Origin: Cepaea nemoralis
Lineage: Eukaryota; Mollusca; Gastropoda; Stylommatophora; Helicidae
Assembly: GCA_014155875.1 (NCBI GenBank)
Contig: JACEFZ010011716.1
Coordinates: forward strand, 1-64,000
Reading direction: 5' to 3'
Length of the DNA: 64,000 nt
This document shows, piece by piece, positions 1 through 13,700 of the stretch (the stretch's first letter is position 1; the number at the start of each line of letters is the position of its first letter). Position numbers and translations under genes: made by a program. Below the pieces are notes generated by a model that was not told where the DNA came from, made no database searches, and saw nothing but the letters and a program-made list of their open reading frames with translations.

Positions 1-1227
1 TAACTTCATGAGGATATGAGCTGAGAGAACGAGTAAAAACTATTTTTTGAAGTTAGGGCAAGATGTACCTTTTCGCCTGGCTGGATGATGAGAAGGTCAT
101 GTGCCTTGTATTTAGTTGATTTTTTGAGTATTTGAAAACTCAATCTTCAGATGCAAGGAAGGAATACAAATATCATACAATTTGTGGAAGCCTTGAGACC
201 TTTTATGAGCAAGCTGGGAAACTGGAAAAGAAAGGTCAGTATGACAAATGTTGCAATGTTTGAGAAACTGTCATTCGTTCTCTTGTTGATGGTAAAAACC
301 AAGTACTTCAACAATTTGCAAAAAATGAAATTTCGCAGCATTTGACAGCACTAGAAAATGAATTTGAGCGATATTTTCCTGAACTTAGTGATGATGAGCT
401 GGATTTCGTGCGAAACCCATTCAAATTATCACTTGAAAAAGTTTCTGATGATCGTCATAATGAATTTCTGGAGCTGAAAAATGATTCGGTAGCAAGAGAT
501 GTGTTCGATGAGAAACCAATTATGGAATTTTGGCCTTTGATGTACGATTCCTACCCAAAAGTGGTAGAAAAAAGCAATCCGTGCATTGCTTCCATTTGCG
601 TCATCATATCTTTGTGAGTCAGGCTTTTCAGCTCTATTGGAAATTAAAACGAAATGACGTAACAGATTAGATGTTGAAAATGATCTCCGTTGTGCCCTTT
701 CAAGCACTCCTCCGCGTATTTCAGAATTGCTGCGGGAAAAATAATTACAGTGTTCTCATTTATTACAATCTTAATTTAAATGAAGTTAATTACGAATGTA
801 CAAATATCCTGGTTTTGTAATGAGTGTTTAGTTTGATGAAGCACAATTTTCTGGCATTCTGGTGTCGTATATTAAGCTACAATTCTTAGACGTTTTAACT
901 GGTTTTGATTATTGTAGTATAATTAATGTGGTGTTTTAATAAAATATTGTGAGTATGAAAATGCTTTTTATTTAAGTTTTAATATCCATCAGAATATTTT
1001 ATATTTGCCATTAACTGTATAAAACTACACTATAAAATTTATCTTTGCATGTAAAGATTATGTACAACTATAGAAGAAAAATCAAGATGTTCAGTATTTT
1101 AGGCATGCTATTTTTAATGCACTTTCTGAGGCTGACAATTTTGGAGAGGTGGGGGGGGGGGGGGGGGGACAGTCTGAACATATGGTGAAGGTGGGGGGCA
1201 CGGGCCAAAAAAGGTTGAGAACCAATG
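1..1227 (+). mobile_element. Decayed hAT DNA transposon (ZBED5/FAM200-type transposase), left end cut by window
   Basis: Transposase fragments lie in several frames on the plus strand. One at 151-345 includes NVAMFEKLS, one at 342-570 includes EFERYFPELSDDELDFVRNP, and one at 571-744 includes LLPFASSYLCESGFSAL and RCALSSTPPRISELL. These match the C-terminal dimerisation region of ZBED5-like hAT transposases. A right terminal repeat, GGTTGAGAACC, ends near 1,227. At least two frameshifts and an in-frame stop make it inactive. Confidence 0.8.
151..744 (+). pseudogene. hAT transposase C-terminal remnant
   Basis: About 200 codons of a hAT transposase spread over frames 1, 3 and 1 with an internal TGA. 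The conserved LPF-S-YLCE-GFS block and the final SPRISEL-type block are both recognisable. The N-terminal BED finger and DDE catalytic part are outside the window or lost. ZBED5-type genes are also domesticated host genes, but the frame breaks and nearby terminal repeat argue for an ordinary dead transposon. Confidence 0.75.
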
Positions 1228-1660
1228 CTCTAGCTCGCTGTCGTTACACATAGTGATGTCGTCATACCTTAAACCATCTGGCCTTGATGCGCTGTTTCTT
1301 GTTCGTCGAAGCACAGTCCTATCTCTACCGTCACTGTGTCTTCAACTGCAATGTTTCTGGACCCTTACACCTAACTGAGGTAATCGCTTTGGCAAAAATT
1401 CTGGCCTCTCATGTCTGTCTAGTTGCTCTGCTCTAGATAGCATTCGAAAAAGGCTTTGTCCTTATTCTCGTCAGACCTCTGCCAGATAAGATCAGCACTT
1501 TGGAAATCAGGAACACTCTTATTCTTGACTACGCCATTCATATATTTATGTAGTCGACAGAACAATTTCGATGACTTGTCTGTGCTTATTCTTTGACACA
1601 ATTCTGCCCATTTTTAACCTTTTTGAAGAATCACGGAAAAACAAAACACTTAAGGATTCT
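1228..1660. other. No recognisable feature
   Basis: No coding region, SINE promoter or tandem repeat recognised between the hAT right end and the LINE tail at 1,665. Confidence 0.4.
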
Positions 1661-1664
1661 TCTT

Positions 1665-1812
1665 CTTCTGCGTTCATCCGGAGTTGTTTTTTCCCAGACG
1701 TGATTGCGTTGTGCCTGTTTACAGCAGAGCTGTGTTCTTGCGCCGTTAGGCCGACACATCCGACTTCTGCGGGCATTTGTTGACCGGTTAACCTTCCCGG
1801 GGACTTAAGGAT
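1665..1812 (-). mobile_element. LINE 3'-tail copy (GAA-tailed family)
   Basis: Reverse-oriented copy of the roughly 150-bp tail also seen at 49,090-49,230 and 16,030-16,185. It shares TTGTTGACCGG, GCCGACACATCCGACTTC and TGCCTGTTTACAGCAGAGCT, and ends in a TTC-rich run (GAA on the minus strand). Confidence 0.75.
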
Positions 1813-1814
1813 TG

Positions 1815-3300
1815 ATTCGCTCAGATGCACGAACTCCGTTGCACCAGTGAAAACCTTGAGAATAAACTTCTGGTTTACATCCTAGCGCAGAAATCACATG
1901 CACGAGATGAAATTATCCACTTGTAATTATGTACCCAAGTCAAGGTTGAGGAGTCAACATTTTAGTAGTGATAAAATCTTTGCCGTGGAGCAAGCATGAT
2001 ATGGGGCTTCTGATCGTCAGAAGTTGTTCCCCCTTCCCCGAAACATCAAATATGCAGGTCTTTGTTTACTTCTGCAACAGATTCACTTAATGTTTTTTTT
2101 TTAAAGCAAATACACAGAATGTTCCTTCTGCAATACCTAAATGTTCTTTACCTTTTCCTGGTTGTATTTTCTTCCAAACCCTATCCACGATTCTTAGCTA
2201 AATCTTTAAGACTTGACTGAATACGCTCATGTTTCTCTGTTGATCACATCCTGTGGTGTCTTATTTCTTTCAGATTTACAAACACATATTGGCATATATC
2301 AGGAGGTGTCTCCACTTTCCATAGATCGTGTTCAGCAACATGATGAATTAGTCTCTTCCATATATTTGAAAGGCATTGCTAATTCAAATTGTGATGCTGT
2401 CTTCACCTGGGGCCTGTCAGATTAATGGTTAAGAGCATTCTGCACTTCCATTTTCAGATTTGGTGGTCCTTCAGTTTAGCTGTAAACATCAAATTGTTGT
2501 AATACATAGAATAAATGTTGCAATTAACCCCAATCCAATTTTCTAGGCAATTTTTACATTTAGTAGTTTGCCATTTGCTTTCTCAACTAGAACTCAACGG
2601 TCATGTTTGGACTGACCAGTGTAGGTGTTGAATCCCTTATCTGCCATCAGCACACCAGAAATTACGGAGCAGTGTGATCAGTCATTGCATTATAACCCTG
2701 AAACATACTACTTACCACGGCTACAAGTCTCACAGAGTAGTTTGATTGTACCGTTACCACTACACCATTCAACCTCAAAGAGAAGTTATATTAGGGTCCA
2801 TCCCTGGCTCAGATTAATAATCCTATGACTGAGTTCAGCCTCAAACAGCAGCTGACCACAGTTTCCACCTACACAGGATATTAATTTGAAGGGGATTGTT
2901 GTCCAAAGAGGGTAATGGTGACAGAGTAGTGTGATGGTTACACTAATTCTAATACAATGAGCATGTCTGACCACAAAATGATTGCTATTGCTACTTCTTC
3001 TATAATTCACCTCCAAATGGAACAAAGGCCATCTAAGCCAAGCTCTTTGTAGACTTGTTCATAAATGGTTAGATTTGGCAGCTAAAGTTTTCTATGAGCT
3101 GGGGTGACCAGTCTCACATCAATCTGTCTTAGCCACCTCTTAAACATGCAAGGAAGAGTACAATGTTCTTAGTTTCCCTTGAGGGCCTCAGTAAACACAT
3201 GGGTGAAAATTAATTTGTTCTGTAATCACAACTTATCTTAACATAGCAAAAACAAAGATAATGCATACAGATAAACTACTATGCAGAAAAAAAATATATA
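1815..3300. other. Gene-free repeat remnants
   Basis: A short minus-strand SINE-A fragment lies near 1,920-1,968. About 2,490-2,700 is a degenerate repeat related to 34,790-34,950 (shared TTTTCTAGGCAATT and TTGCCATT-GCTTT). Nothing else recognised. Confidence 0.4.
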
Positions 3301-3314
3301 TTAATGAGGAAAAA

Positions 3315-3925
3315 TTGGAGGTGGGTGGAAAATTTTGAATATCTTGGGTCATTGATTACCAACAATGGTGGACACAATGAAAGAACTTGAAAGACGAATA
3401 TCTATTGCTTTTCCAAAGACTACAATAATTGAATAAATTGTGGAGTGGGACAGACAGAACTTACAAAAATTAGATTTTTAAGAGCATGCTGCATCTTTCC
3501 CATTGCAACATACGCCTGTGAGACCTGGACACTTACTAAACAAGTTGAACAGCGCATAAATGCCTTTGAATATAAATGTTAAAGATGAGTTCTAAGAATA
3601 TCTTGGATAAAGAAAAGAGCAAATGCATCCATACTTCAAAAGCTAAATATTGAAGAAGGTTGGCTGTTAAAAACGATAAAACAAAGAAAATTGAAATATT
3701 TTGGTCACTTGAAATGTCACGAAAGTTTGGAGAGAACAATAATGGGGAGGGGTATATGCCTGGGAAGAGAGGAAGAGGAAGGCCAAAGAGAAGATGGGTG
3801 CAGGATGTGGCAGATGATCTCCAGATAGGTGTATCGGGACACGGGACATCTTGCTTATGATCGAGAGGTTTTCCGGAAGGTTGTTATGGGAGCGAGGTTC
3901 TGCAAATGACATGCTACTGAATGAA
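3315..3925 (+). mobile_element. LINE reverse-transcriptase C-terminal fragment
   Basis: Interrupted frames read FEYLGSLIT, then [34 protein letters not shown] and [18 protein letters not shown], a common non-LTR retrotransposon C-terminal pattern. It ends CATGCTACTGAATGAATAAG, the same 3' end as the copy at 38,580-38,822. Confidence 0.8.
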
Positions 3926-3964
3926 TAAGATATTAATAGAATAAGATTTCATTTGGTTGACAGT

Positions 3965-5430
3965 GACAAGTGGTAGTTTATTGTATAGAGGATAGCAGCA
4001 AGTAGTAATTCATAACTAGAGGGTAGCAACAAGTAGTAATTTATAGCATAGGGGATAGCAACAAATAATTTATGGTAGTGAATCTTGGAATGTAAATGAA
4101 CAAATTAGGAAGTGCATGGAAGCAACAGAAACGTGGTTCCTGAGACGAATGTTGCGAATTCCTTGGACTGCGAAAGTAACTAATAACGACTGCCTGAAAA
4201 AGGCTAATGAAACTAGAACATTGTATACAACAATAACAAAGAGACAAACAGCTTTCTTTGGTCATGTGATGAGAGGAGAGGCAGAGGCAGACCAAGAGAA
4301 ATGATGCTGGATGGATTGGGACGGTGACAGGAGGAATATCATCGACAGAGTTGATCCAGAACACTAAACACCGAGGTCTGTGGAAAGTCATGAATGCCTA
4401 AGCCAGCTGGCATGTCACCTGATGATGATGAGTAGTTTATAATATAGAGAGGATAGCAAAAAGTAGTAATTTATAATTTATAGTATAGAAGGATCATAAC
4501 AAGTAGTAATTTATAGTGTAGAGGATAGCAACAAGTAGTAATTTATAGTGTAGAGGATAGCAACAAGTAGTAATTTATAGTGTAGAGGAAAGCAACAAGT
4601 AGTAATTTATAATACAGAGGATAGCAAACAAGTAGTAATTTATAATTTATAGTATAGAAGGATAACAACAAGTAGTGATTTATAGTGTAGAGGATAGCAA
4701 CAGGTAGTAATTTATAGTGTAGAAGGATAGCAACAGGTAGTAATTTATAGTGTAGAAGGATAGCAACAGGTAGTAATTTATCGTATAGAAGGATAGCAAC
4801 AGGTAGTAATTTATAGTGTAGAAGGATAGCAACAAGTAGTAATTTATCGTATAGAAGGATAGCAACAAGTAGTAATTTATAATTTATAGTATAGAAGGAT
4901 AACAACAAGTAGTAATTTATAGTGTAGAAGGATAGCAACAAGTAGTAATTTATAGTGTAGAAGGATAGCAACAAGTAGTAATTTATAGTGTAGAGGATAG
5001 CAACAGTAGTAATTTATCGTATAGAAGGAATAGCAACAGGTAGTAATTTATAGTGTAGAAGGATAGCAACAAGTAATTTATCGTATAGAAGGATAGCAAC
5101 AGGTAGTAATTTATAGTGTAGAAGGATAGCAACAAGTAGTAATTTATAGCATAGAAGGATAGCAACAGGTAGTAATTTATCGTATAGAAGGATAGCAACA
5201 AGTAGTAATTTATAGTGTAGAGGAAAGCAACATAATACAGAGGATAGCAACAAGTAGTAATTTATAATACAGAGGATAGCAACAAGAAGTAATTTATAGT
5301 TTAGAGGGCAGCAACAAGTAGTAATTTATAATACAGAGGATAGCAACAGGTAGTAATTTATAGTGTAGAGGATAGCAACAAAAAGTATTTTATAAGACAG
5401 AGGTTAGTAACAAATGATAATTTATAGAAC
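3965..5430. repeat. Minisatellite, about 33-bp unit
   Basis: The unit AGTAGTAATTTATAGTGTAG followed by AAGGATAGCAACA is repeated some 30 times with 1-3 base variations. The array begins with scattered copies at 3,965-4,075, is interrupted by a LINE fragment, and is densest from 4,500 to 5,380. Confidence 0.93.
4080..4410 (+). mobile_element. LINE RT C-terminal fragment inside the 33-bp minisatellite
   Basis: Reads WFLRRMLRIPWTAKVTND-like and FFGHVMRGE-like segments, typical of the end of RTE/Jockey-like polyproteins. Minisatellite copies lie on both sides, so it probably inserted into an existing array. Confidence 0.7.
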
Positions 5431-5819
5431 AGAGGTTAACAACAGACAAACAGGATTATTTCACTATTGCTAGGGAAGTGGGCTAATGACCACAAGAGCT
5501 TGTACCAACTGGTGAACGCTTCATTTCTGGTAAGATGATCACCAGAGTGTGTACCCACTGGCGAACACTTCATTTCTGGTTAGCAGCTTACTCCTGAATT
5601 ATTTGTCAAGTCAGATCAGATTTCCCAACAATGCATTACCTCTCTCATAGAAGATTTCATAGCTGTTGTAATATAGTCCGAAGGGGACAATTGTCCGAAG
5701 GGGACAATCACCACACTGAAAAATCACCGAAAAGGTGCAATAAATGTTCATCCAATTTAAAACATATTGTGTCGCATAAATAATCAAAAGTAAAGAACTC
5801 TTTTCCACGCCATGAGGCA

Positions 5820-5960
5820 TATTGGTGTAAGCCCCATATTTTGTAGACCAATGGGCACTCAGTGGCATCATGTGGTTATCCTGGTGGTTATCTTTACCTC
5901 CTAGAACATTTCCCGGTACCCACTTTAGGTTGTGTTTACCTGAAAGCCCAGCTCGATAGA
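5820..5960 (-). mobile_element. SINE-D fragment
   Basis: Shares the ACATTTCCCGGTACCCACTTTAGG segment type with copies at 14,745, 41,660 and 58,865. The tRNA-like end is not clear here. Confidence 0.45.
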
Positions 5961-6059
5961 ACAAATACAAATACCATGTTGGCAGACAAGAGTTTTAGCC
6001 ACTGCACTTCTGTGGCTTCGACTTTGTTGTATATTACACTAAATGAGGATCTGATATAA

Positions 6060-7630
6060 AAAAAAAACATTGAAAACTTTTATATTAAATCAAAATGTTT
6101 ATTTTCAAAACCAAAAAATGTAGAATAAAATGTTCAATGTTCGCACACATAAACAGTTAGAAACGGTTATATCTCAGTTGATTTACTGCACCTTGTCATT
6201 ATGGATAACAATATTATAATATAATGTGAATTTCTTTGAATACTGGGTGTAGGCATATCATTATTGGGGACTTGCATAACATAGTAAGGGTGTAAGGAAA
6301 CGAAGACAAATGAAAGTGCCTATACGTGAGAACTAATTATTACAAGTAAAGCATACATTAATAACATGCTAATAAAAATTAAGCACAGCAAGATAACTTC
6401 CTTTGCTGCAAATTTCATATTTATAAAAACACACATAGAAAAAATGGACGGAAGCTGCAAGACAGCAAAATATTAATAGTAATATATATGAACTAAAATT
6501 AGATAGCAAAAAGCTATTGAGTGCAATTTTAAAATGTAGACTATCACAGATCGCAATATTACATGCAGCCAAATATTTTAATATTAATATGCATTATAAA
6601 AAGGTAATTTTGTTTGTTAAAGTAACATAAAGTTGCAGCATCAACATCAATAAACTAATCAATAATGCTGTCTGGGTCAACAAAATGGCACTATGTTGCG
6701 TATTCTATAAGGCATGTTTGGTTCCATCACATAGAAATAATCCTAACAAGTGGGCTGCTATATCATATTTAAGTGTGTTGGGGCACTGATTACTGTAGTA
6801 TTTTGTTCTTCACTAATAACTAGAAGTTTTTACAAGTCAGAAATCTGAACAGGTGGTGATAGCCGCCTGAACATGTAAGTCATATAAATGCTAGTTTAGA
6901 CATATAGAGATGCATCATTACTGAATGATGTAGATGACAGCTACTCGTGACTTTAATTGATGATGTATAGAAATTAAGTCTAGATAAATTCCTCAAACAT
7001 GGAGGTCATATTTACTCGTTGGAAAACCAGCGTTTGTTTGTTTGCTATGACCAGGTTTGATTATCACGATGTATTAGTGACTTAATGTCCATACACTTTA
7101 CGGTGGTAGCAATCATTGATGATAGAGGAATTCATATAGTCACATACACAAAATATCCTTGGGGAAAAGAATGTGCCAATTAAGAAGTATCCTTATGACA
7201 TGCATCCAGTGGATGGATATTCCATGAAAATGGTATAATGGTCAATTTGCCATATCAAGGAACACGTTTCAAAGAATGACTGGTTGTGTAACAGTAGATG
7301 GACGAGCATATGACAAGAAGACTTTCATATTTAATTCATCATGGGATGTTGCAATAAATGTTCAAAGTAGCCTGATCCATTGGGTCTGACAAAATATGCT
7401 ACCATTTCCAGTGATGTTCCAGTTGAAGGACTTTTGTTATAAAGAGTAATCTTATTGTAATGTGAATTCTTGCCCCTGCACCCAAGTCTAATTAGTATCA
7501 TAAATAAAGTGAAATTCATCTGAACCCACCTAAACACCAAGGGGTCAACAATGAAGTTACACACAAGAACTGGTTAAGGTAGCTTTGAAATATTGAAAAT
7601 GAAGTGAGTGGTAAAACAAAACTCCATATA
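6060..7630. other. Intergenic, downstream of the annexin stop
   Basis: AT-rich sequence with no recognised coding or repeat feature. It should contain the annexin 3' UTR next to 7,636. Confidence 0.4.
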
Positions 7631-7635
7631 TGAAT

Positions 7636-7758
7636 TTATTTATCAAGAATTTTTAAGATGATCTTCTTGTATTTGCTGTCACCAAGGCTGTCAATATCTT
7701 TCTTGAGGGGTCTACCATAGCGCTGTTCATATTTATTCTTGATGGCAGGCAGGTCGAT
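7636..7758 (-). CDS. Annexin terminal exon: end of repeat 4 of the last core, with stop
   Basis: 123 nt including TAA (7,638-7,636), acceptor ATCCTCAG. It begins [15 protein letters not shown], the B-exon start, and ends [12 protein letters not shown] then stop, exactly where the other B exons run on into the linker. The S-G-D motif has become L-G-D-S. An AATAAA overlaps the stop codon on the minus strand; whether it is used for polyadenylation cannot be seen. Confidence 0.92.
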   Translation of the reverse strand: MDLPAIKNKYEQRYGRPLKKDIDSLGDSKYKKIILKILDK

Positions 7759-10700
7759 CTGAGGATACACCAAATATTAAAAACTGACACGGAAGTTGAA
7801 TTACTCGATATTTTATAGCAGCGGTATGTTAAATTCATTAATGGCTAAATGCAGGATAGAGAAATAAAAAATAATGTTGATGCCCTTGAATGTCCTACAA
7901 ATCTACCCGGAGAGGTTAACCCAGTCAACAAATAGCAAGAATAGGTCAGACGAAAGATGCAAATGTTGCAGCTCTGTTATAAACATGCGCAACAAAATTA
8001 CATCAAAAACTAAAAAAATATCGGACAAACGAAGAAGAAGATGAAGAGTTAAATGAACTCATTAAGTAGTAAGAAACTTCCAATATAATTTTCTGTTTTT
8101 GTAGCTGGTCAAGAGAGAAGATGCGGAACAGGTTGACATCGTGGCATAGAGGAGCACTGGTATCAGAAATGAACGGCAGTACTCGAGACAGGCTGTGGAC
8201 AGATAACTAATGCCACAGAGGATGAAATATAAGAAGAAGAAGCAAAGTATAGTACAATTCTAGCAATTGCTGTCACAAATAAAATAAATAAATGCAGCTA
8301 CATTTATTTATTTAATTTTAACTGCATTAGTGTGCATTATACTATACATACATAAGGATAGAGTCATTTAGCTTTCACAATCTACTAGATAGAAACATGG
8401 CAAATGTATATATTAAAATAAAAAAGGAACAAAGCTGAAAAATATGTATACCTCAGATCTGGCAACTAGGATATTTGTCAACAACTTTTTCTTGCTGTCA
8501 AAGTTCTTCACAGACTCATTGATCATCTCTGCGAAGAAACTGCTCTGATCCTTCAGGGCTTTCACTGTGGATATTATAGATTTCTGATGTAGATGGCTTC
8601 CATGAAGATGTCAAGTAAGAAAAATATCATGAATAAAGAAATTCTACTTCACTATGACTGTCTTGAACTCTGATTCAGGTATCAGAATATAAACAAATAT
8701 GTAGCACGATCTATTTCCTGCATATTTCACTGCATCTAATCAGGTGCTTACTGCAGTGGTTATATATCATATGAAATGAATAAATGGATAATACTTTAAG
8801 TCGAAACAATTAAAACACACAATAAAGAGGTATTGTTTGAATGTGGAACATCCCCCCCCCCCCCCCCCCCCCCCCCTTACCCCGACCTGTCGTCCTTGAC
8901 TTGGGGACGTAAATTACAAGTACCTCTGAAGTCTGAGTGGGTTCGCCTGATGGCGAGGGACACTGTTAATAGGGAAAGCTAATCCACACGCAAAATTCAG
9001 TCCATCACTACTCTATGTGTATTGACTACGCTTGACAGTTCAATTCATACAAGAGACAGCACTGCAGTTATAGACATATTTCAAGCGAACGAAAGAAGAA
9101 GAAGAAGAAGACTACGCTTGAGTTAAAAGCGAGCGAGCGCCAAAAAAAAAACATATCGAATGTCTATATACAGTGAAAATATCAGAATATAACTTTACAG
9201 TTCTTTTGAATAGTTTGCTGGTGTTGTAATTTTGGTCACAGGTTCGGGGGAAAAGTTTAGACCATTGCTCTGTTTTTAAAGGGATACCCTGTACTTACTT
9301 CGGGCTGGTTTTACAGAACACCATGCAAGACTTCTGCCATACATCCCTGTTGTACAACAGATAAATAACCGTCATAAGTTTGAACCAACCTGGTGGAAGA
9401 TCTAGGGGATGATGACCCAAGGAGATGTAGTGGTGAGAAATAATGAAGTGGAAAAGCCTATGGCACTCACCAGTCCATGTAGGAAACCATGGGTAATTGA
9501 TGTTGATCAAAAGTGTGCTATATTAATTTGACAAATGGGTTATAATGTCCACTGTGTAATTTCTACTAAATGACAATTGAGTTCAAATGTGCAATGAACA
9601 AGAATTCTACTCAATGACCATTCGGTTAAAATGTCCAGAAATTGTCGTCCACTAAATGAAATATTGGTACTATGAGAAAAAAACATTGCTGCAAGTTTCT
9701 AATAATTGATGTAAAAATCCTGATTGTCCGTAATCTGCTACATTAAATGTCCTGAGGTGTTTATGTGGCAAAAACATCTCAACCTTTACTAAATAGAAAC
9801 ATACTGGGCTTGCAAATTTGTTTAGTGGAAAGTTAAACAGAACCACCCCGAATAGTTTGATAAGTGCATGTCCAAAGTTACCTCAAACAGTTAGGGTTTT
9901 GGCACTGAAGATTACTCTTAAGTTCTGATTTCTAAAGGTGAACCTGTGAGGACAGGATGCTCTTTATATGTAAGTGATACTATGTTGCCATGCGGAGGAC
10001 ATGATGGTTATTTGGGTGAGCACAGTACCAGAGCATCATGTATTAGCTCCTCATTTAAGGAAGTCTCCTTAGATGATGGAGAATGCTCATACACTGCCTC
10101 TGTCTTCCTTTGAGGGCTAATCAACATGCATATGGCTGTTCTGGGGTTTGAATTGCAGGACACCACCTGCATGTGGGCAGTCAAAGATGCAATCATCACT
10201 CTGAGGCCATTGAATGTCCTATGAAAATACACAGGAAGACTAACCCAGTCAATTAATGTCAAGAAGAAATTGTGTGTGTTGGCTGAAAGTGCAAATCACT
10301 GGACTCTTTGCATAATTCATAGACAATTTTTATGGTGGATTTTATTTACAATGATCACTTTTCTCTTAGTTCATACAAAAAATTGCAACATAAATTAGAA
10401 GAGCCCAGAAAGAACTAGGAAAAGACTATTATACAATGAAGTGTTAATGGATATATGTGAACATGAAGACATATTCCTCACCAATTGCTATGCATGCATC
10501 ATCAGTTTCACCACAATTTGCTCTCTTCAGTGAGTTAATAATGTCTTCTCTGTAAAGCTGCAAATAAAAATAAATTAAATGTTTGTTTAAAATAGAGTCA
10601 AAATGTGTGAATTGGTGATTTGCTTCTGTGTTTAAGAATGAATTATTTAGATATGGTTTTGTATATATTATAAAAATGATTTTATTGTACAAAAATAAGA

Positions 10701-13700
10701 TGTTAATAATAAATGTCAGAGATAAAATAATTATGTATATATGTGAACACATATATGGAATGTAAGATGCAGGAACACACTGTAATCATAAATAAAACTA
10801 ACAGATGAAGGAAAAGGAAATAAGAATTAATAAAATAGCTGTTACATATATTTGGATTATTTAAGAAAATGTTATCTGTTTTCACCCTCTTTCAAGGGAA
10901 ACTTGTCATGCCTTGCATCTCCATAGCTCAGTATGACCAACACGACAGGAGCTTTACGACCTGCGTCTTAGCGATTTTCAACTGTTGTGTGAGATTTATA
11001 GTGTGTGCAACTTGCTTTTCACCCTCATCCGAAAAGGCTAAGTATCCAATGTCATTACCCATGAAACCAGGAAGACATATGATATCATTAGAGATCAACA
11101 GGTCAGCATGGCTGAATGGATAAGAACGCGTGTTCTTAAAACATCTGATGTGCTGATGCCGAGGTTAAGAGCTTAACCCCTACAACGGAAAGTTGGACTA
11201 AAATGTTGACCTATTGTCCCCGACTTGGGGACGTACATTACAAATACCTCTGAAGTTGGTGTGGATTCGCCTGATAGCGAGGGACACTGTTAATAGGGAA
11301 AGCTAATCCACACGCAAAATTCAGTCTAGGACTACTAAAAATAGTGTATATGGACTACGCTTGGGTTCAAAGCGAGCGAGCGCAAAAACAAATAATTAGA
11401 GATCAATGCTTTTCACCATTATCCAAGAATTCTAGGAATTCAGTCTCATTACCCAAGACATCATGAGGACACCTGATATAATTATTGATCAATGGTTCTT
11501 GTAAACATGCCCAGCCCACTGGTGTGACATGAACATCTGCAGTGAGCACTGTAACCTCTCACCCACATTGCCCAATTAAAGATTTCAAAGATAAGGGGGA
11601 TGCAGATTTTCTTTGAGCTTTACCAAATATGATAAAGAAGAAAAATATTGTAACTATTTTTCTCAATAAAACTCTCATTGAAAGTGGAGTTCCAATATCA
11701 GTTAATAGATTCAGTGCCAAACAAGAGGTAGGTTTGGACCAAACAAAAATGGATGGTAGAAAATGGGAAGTATGACAGTTATGACTTAAATGTTAATATG
11801 GTAGTAGTGGTGTATGACAGTTACGACTTAAATGTTAATATGGTAGTTGTGGTGTATGACAGTTATGATTTAAATGTTAATATGGTAGTAGTGGTGTATG
11901 ACAGTTATGACTTAAATGTTAATATGGTAGTAGTGGTGTATGACAGTTATGACTTAAATGTTAATATGGTAGTAGTGGGGTATGACAGTTACGACTTAAA
12001 TGTTAATATGGTAGTAGTGGTGTATGACAGTTATGACTTAAATGTTAATATGGTAGTAGTGGGGTATGACAGTTACGACTTAAATGTTAATATGGTAGTA
12101 GTGGTGTATGACAGTTACGACTTAAATGTTAATATGGTAGTAGTGGTGTATGACAGTTATGACTTAAATGTTAATATGGTAGTAGTGGGTATGACAGTTA
12201 CGACTTAAATGTTAATATGGTAGTAGTGGTGTATGACAGTTATGATTTAAATGTTAATATGGTAGTAGTGGTGTATGACAGTTATGACTTAAATGTTAAT
12301 ATGGTAGTAGTGGCGTATGACAGTTATGACTTAAATGTTAATATGGTAGTAGTGGTGTATGACAGTTATGACTTAAATGTTAATATGGTAGTAGTGGTGT
12401 ATGACAGTTATGATTTAAATGTTAATATGGTAGTAGTGGGGTATGACAGTTACGACTTAAATGTTAATATGGTAGTAGTGGTGTATGACAGTTATGATTT
12501 AAATGTTAATATGGTAGTAGTGGTGTATGACAGTTATGACTTAAATGTTAATATGGTAGTAGTGGCGTATGACAGTTATGACTTAAATGTTAATATGGTA
12601 GTAGTGGTGTATGACAGTTACGACTTAAATGTTAATATGGTAGTAGTGGTGTATGACAGTTATGACTTAAATGTTAATATGGTAGTAGTGGTGTATGACA
12701 GTTATGACTTAAATGTTAATATGGTAGTAGTGGTGTATGACAGTTATGACTTAAATGTTAATATGGTAGTAGTGGTGTATGACAGTTATGACTTAAATGT
12801 TAATATGGTAGTAGTGGTGTATGACAGTTACTGACTTAAATGTTAATATGGTAGTAGTGGTGTATGACAGTTATGACTTAAATGTTAATATGGTAGTAGT
12901 GGTGTATGACAGTTATGACTTAAATGTTAATATGGTAGTAGTGGGTGTATGACAGTTACTGACTTAAATGTTAATATGGTAGTAGTGGTGTATGACAGTT
13001 ATGACTTAAATGTTAATATGGTAGTAGTGGTGTATGACAGTTATGACTTAAATGTTAATATGGTAGTAGTGGTGTATGACAGTTATGACTTAAATGTTAA
13101 TATGGTAGTAGTGGTGTATGACAGTTATGACTTAAATGTTAATATGGTAGTAGTGGTGTATGACAGTTATGACTTAATGTTAATATGGTAGTTGTGGTGT
13201 ATGACAGTTATGATTAAATGTTAATATGGTAGTAGTGGTGTATGACAGTTATGATTTAAATGTTAATATGGTAGTAGTGGTGTATGACAGTTAGACTTAA
13301 ATGTTAATAAGTGTGGTGTATGACAGTTATGATTAAATGTTAATATGGTAGTAGTGGTGTATGACAGTTATGACTTAAATGTTAATATGGTAGTAGTGGT
13401 GTATGACAGTTATGACTTAAATGTTAATATGGTAGTAGTGGTGTATGACAGTTATGACTTAAATGTTAATATGGTAGTAGTGGTGTATGACAGTTATGAC
13501 TTAAATGTTAATATGGTAGTTGTGGTGTATGACAGTTACGACTTAAATGTTTAATATGGTAGTTGTGGTGTATGACAGTTATGACTTAAATGTTAATATG
13601 GTAGTAGTGGTGTATGACAGTTACGACTTAAATGTTAATATGTTAGTTGTGGTGTATGACAGTTACGACTTAAATGTTAATATGGTAGTTGTGGTGTATG

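Noticed and set aside
4543..5253. Minus-strand ORFs with LLSFYTINYYL repeats
   Set aside because: They are translations of the 33-bp minisatellite at 3,965-5,430.
10008..10262. 84-codon minus-strand ORF
   Set aside because: It lies within a diverged copy of the LINE 3' region and has no protein motif.
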